Positions 59,880-64,000 of a DNA stretch of 64,000 nt are shown in pieces. The DNA is taken from positions 186,618-250,617 of the forward strand of contig VYZB01000732.1 of NCBI GenBank assembly GCA_013397455.1, written 5' to 3'. This DNA is from Crotophaga sulcirostris. Its lineage: Eukaryota > Chordata > Aves > Cuculiformes > Crotophagidae. A program made the translations under genes and the position numbers. Each line of letters opens with the position of its first letter. Within the stretch, counting starts at the first letter, position 1. The notes under the pieces are model-generated. The model was not told the DNA's origin. It saw only the letters and a list, made by a program, of their open reading frames with translations, and did not search any database.

Positions 59880-60680
59880 AAATATATAATTTAAATAAAG
59901 AGAAGAGGCCCAGAATCACCTCCTGTACGAGTTTGTTCCTACAGATGACCTGCTGCAGAACAGAAACCCAATGATGACTACTTCCTGATGCACTCAGAAC
60001 TGTAGGCTTTGCTACCCCGGGGCACTAACGGGGACACTCAGCCTTATTTTTTCTGTCAATTTTCCTGCCTTTTGTACACTCTCTTTGGAACGCTTCCAGG
60101 GATGGGAGACCAATGTGCTGTGCCCTATAGGTGAGAAAAACAGGGACTGGAGTTCCAACCTATAGACCATTTCAAAGTGTTTTCTCTGCTATCGGGATAC
60201 TGCAAATGCCATTTCCTAGCTACATTTAGAAGCTAAGTCCAGGCCTTGTGCTTAGCCCAACTGCTGTTTGAGGAAAGATGGCTGAGAAGTTTTCTCTCGA
60301 ATTATAATAATAAAAGTCAGTGTGTTTTGCTAATTATGACATAGCAAGAGGCTAATCATCTTCCCTGCCCCTAAGTCTGTGTACCCACAGCCACGTCCCA
60401 CAAGAGGAAATCTTCCTTAGTGGCTCCGTGGTCGGGACAGATCTTGGGAGGTGCATTTTACAAGAGAAAACTGCAATGCCCTGCCAGGGATGAAAAACTT
60501 GGCTCTCCCCCACGTGCCTGCAGGCTTCAGGTGGGGAGGGTTCTGCCAAGGCAGTGACAGGGGTTGGGTGGGAGAGCCCTCTTCGTGTTGCACTGTGCTG
60601 ATAGGGGTTGCTTGCAGCCTGCTCGACCCCTTTCTTCTTGTAACCCTGGCATGAGAATAAAGCTGACCCGACGTGCAGTC
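59880..60680 (+). other. CPAMD8: CPAMD8 probable noncoding terminal exon / 3' UTR
   Basis: A strong acceptor (TTTTCTCTCCTCCACAG) ends at 59879 and could pair with the donor overlapping the CPAMD8 stop at 58810. The first base, A, would complete TGA after TG. No coding potential follows. AATAAA hexamers lie at 60309-60314 and 60656-60661. If the intron is retained, the region is simply 3' UTR. The end is estimated from the hexamer. Confidence 0.5.
60656..60661 (+). terminator. CPAMD8: Candidate CPAMD8 polyadenylation signal AATAAA
   Basis: AATAAA followed within 30 nt by GTGCAGTCC and a T-containing stretch. An alternative hexamer lies at 60309-60314. The choice between them cannot be made from sequence alone. 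Confidence 0.45.
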
Positions 60681-60681
60681 C

Positions 60682-62637
60682 TTTGAAATGCTCACCTGGC
60701 TTCACCAGTCACCTTTATCTGCTCCTGCTGGAACCCCCATACAGTGGCTCTGCTGAATGGGGCAACCTGTGCAAGGCCCTGGTCTGCTGGCTGGTCCAAA
60801 TCACTGCTGGACTCCCTTAGACCAACCTGCCCCAAGCAGTGCTGTAAAACTCAAAACAAAAGCTTTGTGTTTCCAGAAGCGCAGGAGCCAAGATCTTTTG
60901 GTTTCCCTTCCTGCCTGGAGCAGCATTGTTCTCTTTGGAGGAGTTAGATGTGATTGCCTGCTGTGAAATAGTGTTAATATTTTATCTTCCCACTTCTATT
61001 GTTACTAGGACCCACCCTGAGTGGGGTGGAAACTGCTTTTGAGGGTGTTTATTGGTGAATGGAAAAGGAAAAAGGCCAGCTCCATTCATTTTGAGAGGAA
61101 CCATGACAAGAATATATCCAGTATAGACATTTCAATCCAGAATAAAGGCAGTTTTATTCCAGAATAAGATCCACCTGGGGAGGTATCCCAGAAGCTGGGC
61201 ATATGTTGTTTCCAGTCCTTTTTGTTGGGGGCCACATCTTTGTAGAATGTGGTTGCCGTGATGAAGGTCTGGGTCTTGAAGTTCCCAGAAATTCCAGAAC
61301 TGCTCTGCTGACAGATTCCCAGGCTCTGCTCCGTGGCCTCTCCGAGCTCTCCTCCCAGGCTCTGGACGTGGCTGCTGCCCAGGTGTACCTGCTGCTGCTC
61401 AGCAGAGGGCTTTGCCACGTCCCCGCAGTGGGCAGGAACAGAGCATCCTCACTGTGTCCACATGGCACAGCGGAAGCACTGGCGGCTGCGTTCCTGCCTG
61501 GCAGGTAAAGAAATGCTGGTTAACTAAATTCCATCTCCTGTGAGGAGCTGACCTGGCAGGCACTGGCTATTGTGTACACACACAGGACTGAGTCAATATT
61601 TAGCCCCTGGGTAAATAACAGACCTGGTGTGAGCAGCAATAAGAGGGTTTGTTTGGTTTTTTTTTCTTTTCTAAATATCAAAACTGCACAAACCAAACTT
61701 TGCTGTTCCCTGGTTCCAGCCTCAGCTACTGAGGACTTTGAGTCTGGGAAAATGAGACATTTGGTCACCCTGATAATGGCTGTGTGACCAGCTTCACACT
61801 GGAGGAGGGACCTGGGTTCTGGATCCTTGAGCCTCCTATTCTGGCTTTAGATTCCTTGTCTCCTTCATTGTGTGCTTTTGGGTAGATCTTTAAAGTTGTT
61901 TTATATTGCTTGGTCCTCTCCTAGATCCTTGGGCAGTCAGAGCATCACAACTGGGCACAAGGAGATGTGGGTAGGGAGTTTCAGCCATGTGTTAAACCTG
62001 ACTGACTTCACTTTCTGCAGGCTTGGGTACGTTCAATGCCCTAACGTGAGCTGCAGCCACCTCCCTGTTGGTGCCAGCTAAACAATTCCTCCTGATGGTG
62101 CCAGTGCCTCCTATGTGGTCTCTTTGTGCCAGCACGCTCCCTTGTTTGGGGCAGAGGGGCTTAACTTCTGTTCTACAACTAGAAGAGAAACCAGAGGGAC
62201 CAGGACCCTCTGAAGGCAAAAGCAGAGCAGCCTTTGCATCCCCCAGCAGGGCCGTGCGTGGGAGATGATGTGCTGGGGTTTCTGGACCCCAGAGCCTGAC
62301 ATCACCCCGAGTGCCGCTCCACAGCTCTGGCACTTGCAGGGAAACCACTCGTGTCAGCCTCTGCCTCACCCCTGTCCTTCCACACCAAACTCAAGCCTCT
62401 TGGTAGTTCTAAAAAAGTACTTTTATCTTTGACCAAGTGGCCGTAGCCCTGGCCGTGCCAGCTCTCCCGTGCCCCGTTGTTTGTCCATCCTCCACGCTCC
62501 ACCAGTGGCATTTTTACTGCATTTGGCCCCACACCTGCAGGTACAAGCAAAAGCTCTGGGACCGTTTCTGGTTTGTTCACACAAATCTTAGCGACTCTGA
62601 ATCCAGCAAGGGGCTTGGTTTAGATTCTGATAAATAT
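60682..62637. other. Intergenic region between convergent CPAMD8 and F2RL3
   Basis: No known gene is recognised. The stretch contains a GC-rich block at 61,200-61,510, open on both strands (listed separately), and a palindromic pair of poly(A) hexamers at 61141-61158. No CR1 copy lies here. Confidence 0.6.
61086..61388 (-). other. Candidate unassigned exon on the minus strand
   Basis: After a plausible minus-strand acceptor (CTGAGCAGCAG, next base at 61388) the frame is open for 100 codons to TGA at 61086. Between 61,180 and 61,330 its third codon positions are strongly G/C-biased, and the product looks protein-like (NFKTQTFITATTFYKDVAPN). Against this, the opposite strand is also open (61203-61508), a poly(A) hexamer lies inside the frame, and no family is recognised. 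Confidence 0.25.
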
Positions 62638-63691
62638 TTTATTAAAATCTGTTTTTAAGACAACCTTGTCTGCCTCTTATTCCCACTGTAGCCTGTACAT
62701 TTGTTTGTTTGTAGGTTACAGTGAGGACAGAAGTCACGTCTGTACCGGCAAAACTAAAGAAGCCAGGGACACTGTAGAGTTTTATCACTCATTTTCTACT
62801 TTGCTGCTTTCTGGGATTTGCCCTGGCTGTGTTGGAGAGATGAGCTGGCTGTGTTCTGTCCCATTTACAACAGGTTCCACTGAGCTGCAAGCTCGGTTCC
62901 CTGCTTCATAAGAGACAGCTCTTGGTTGTGTGTGACATGACACAAAGAAAGGGTGGAGTTCTGGAGTGAGGGTACACTTCCTTCTTTAATATTTCCCATC
63001 AAAACCATAATATTTCTTTTTAATCCATTAATAAAACCTTTGCCCCAAAGAAATTACAGATGCCAAGGGTCGTTTGCAAAACCAGGGATGAGCGAACGGG
63101 ATTTTGACACTGGTAACCAACGAGGGGCTGACCTTGTGCTGGTGTTGCTCACTAGCTCAGCCTAGAATGTAGTGTCTAGAAAAGCCAGTTCTCCACTTTC
63201 CCTTGACAGAATAGTTTAGCTCAGGAGCACCTTTCCCATAGGCACCAACTTTTGAAACGTTTAGAAGTTCAGTTTTGCAAGTGCCTGTTCTTTTTCAGTT
63301 GTAGATGAAGGGAATACGCGTTGGAGGACAGCGAGCAAGTTGGTAGCAGAAGGAGAGCAGAGAGAGCGATCCTGCAGGACGTGTTAGGAAACCCAGACCT
63401 GGATGCGTTGGGAAGAGCATCCCTGGCAGGAAGTGACCAGACAAGAAGTTGCATGCAGGGTCCCAGCACCAGATTCTAAGTGTTCAGCATTCCACATCCT
63501 ATCTAGACTCCACACCTCTCCAGGAATTCCACGGCTCAGGTCTGTTTGGTTTTAGCTATGCAGACAGGAGAAAGGTCTTGCCTCCTGGGAAATAGGGCTC
63601 CTTGCTCTGGATCAAACTCGTGGGACCCCAGTGTTGTCTTTGTCTTATCCCCACTGTGCATTGTGAGTCCCTTGGGAGCAGGAATGGAGGT
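62638..63691 (-). other. F2RL3: F2RL3 probable 3' UTR
   Basis: This region lies downstream of the F2RL3 stop on the minus strand. The nearest well-placed minus-strand AATAAA is TTTATT at 62638-62643 (+ coordinates). No coding exon is evident on either strand. The boundary is inferred. Confidence 0.45.
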
Positions 63692-64000
63692 TTACACCAG
63701 TGATTCCTTGGAGCTTTTCTGAGGCAGTGTTTCCTTGGAGGTTTTTAGGGATGTGGTAGTTTGTTTTCTGCGGCTGAAGAATCTCCTCCTCACCTTATCC
63801 CGAAACTCTTCCGAGACGTAGTAGTAGATAAAGGGATCGGCGCAGCTGTTGAAGGTGCTGATGGCCAAGCTCAGCATGTAGGTGGCGTAGAGGTTGCCGT
63901 ACAGCTTGAAGTTGTAGCTGGAGTAGTGGATGAGGAGCAGAATGTTACTGGGTGTGTAGAAGGCCACGAGTGTGAACAACACGAGGGCTGTCAGCTTTAT
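63692..64000 (-). CDS. F2RL3: F2RL3 (PAR4, thrombin receptor-like 3), C-terminal part, runs off the window
   Basis: F2RL3 is a class A GPCR activated when thrombin or other proteases cut its N-terminus, unmasking a tethered ligand. The visible 102 codons cover the end of TM6 (TPSNILLLIHYS), the last extracellular loop, TM7 with NSCADPFIYYYV (the DPxxY variant of NPxxY typical of PARs) and the start of helix 8 (SEEFRDKVRRRFF). A Ser/Thr/Lys-rich tail follows and ends at TAA (63692-63694). The FRDKVR helix and the position beside CPAMD8 identify PAR4 rather than PAR1-3. The gene is convergent with CPAMD8, as in human. The N-terminus and its cleavage site lie beyond base 64000. Confidence 0.94.
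   Translation of the reverse strand: MKLTALVLFTLVAFYTPSNILLLIHYSSYNFKLYGNLYATYMLSLAISTFNSCADPFIYYYVSEEFRDKVRRRFFSRRKQTTTSLKTSKETLPQKSSKESLV

Overview
This 64 kb window is vertebrate nuclear DNA and almost certainly avian. Three things support that. Genes are split into many small exons with GT/AG junctions. The dispersed repeats are nearly all CR1 (chicken repeat 1) LINE 3' ends. The gene order HAUS8 - CPAMD8 - F2RL3 matches human 19p13.11, including relative strands. Many CR1 copies are similar to one another and end in the octamer ATACTGTG rather than the common ATTCTATG. That suggests a bird lineage with recent CR1 activity, for which woodpeckers and relatives are a guess only.

Layout. 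Positions 1-7060 hold HAUS8 (+), an augmin/HAUS complex subunit, with its CpG-rich promoter at the left edge, 11 proposed coding exons and a 3' UTR. Positions 7061-13700 are intergenic on conventional annotation, but hold three unassigned, well-bounded open exons: two on + near 9.7 and 10.15 kb, and one on - at 12.5-12.7 kb. From 14.46 to 58.81 kb lies CPAMD8 (+), a secreted alpha-2-macroglobulin/C3-family protein. I could assemble it as 42 phase-compatible coding exons of 1865 codons plus stop, from signal peptide to C-terminal tail. It has a GCGEQ thioester, basic cleavage motifs, a FAMeT-like insert and a Kazal domain. Its first exon lies in a GC-rich 15-bp minisatellite next to a 195-N assembly gap. 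A probable noncoding terminal exon and 3' UTR follow at 59.88-60.68 kb. Positions 63,692-64,000 hold the 3' end of F2RL3/PAR4 (-), convergent with CPAMD8 and running off the window.

The three genes are syntenic neighbours and do not form a functional unit. HAUS8 acts in spindle microtubule nucleation, CPAMD8 is extracellular (human loss causes anterior segment dysgenesis of the eye), and F2RL3 is a protease-activated GPCR. There are no prokaryote-type operons, CRISPR arrays, tRNAs or rRNAs. I found no clear new multi-gene system. The best leads are the orphan exons between HAUS8 and CPAMD8, the minisatellite-derived CPAMD8 start region, the stop codon that may be split by the last CPAMD8 intron, and a nested CR1 insertion.
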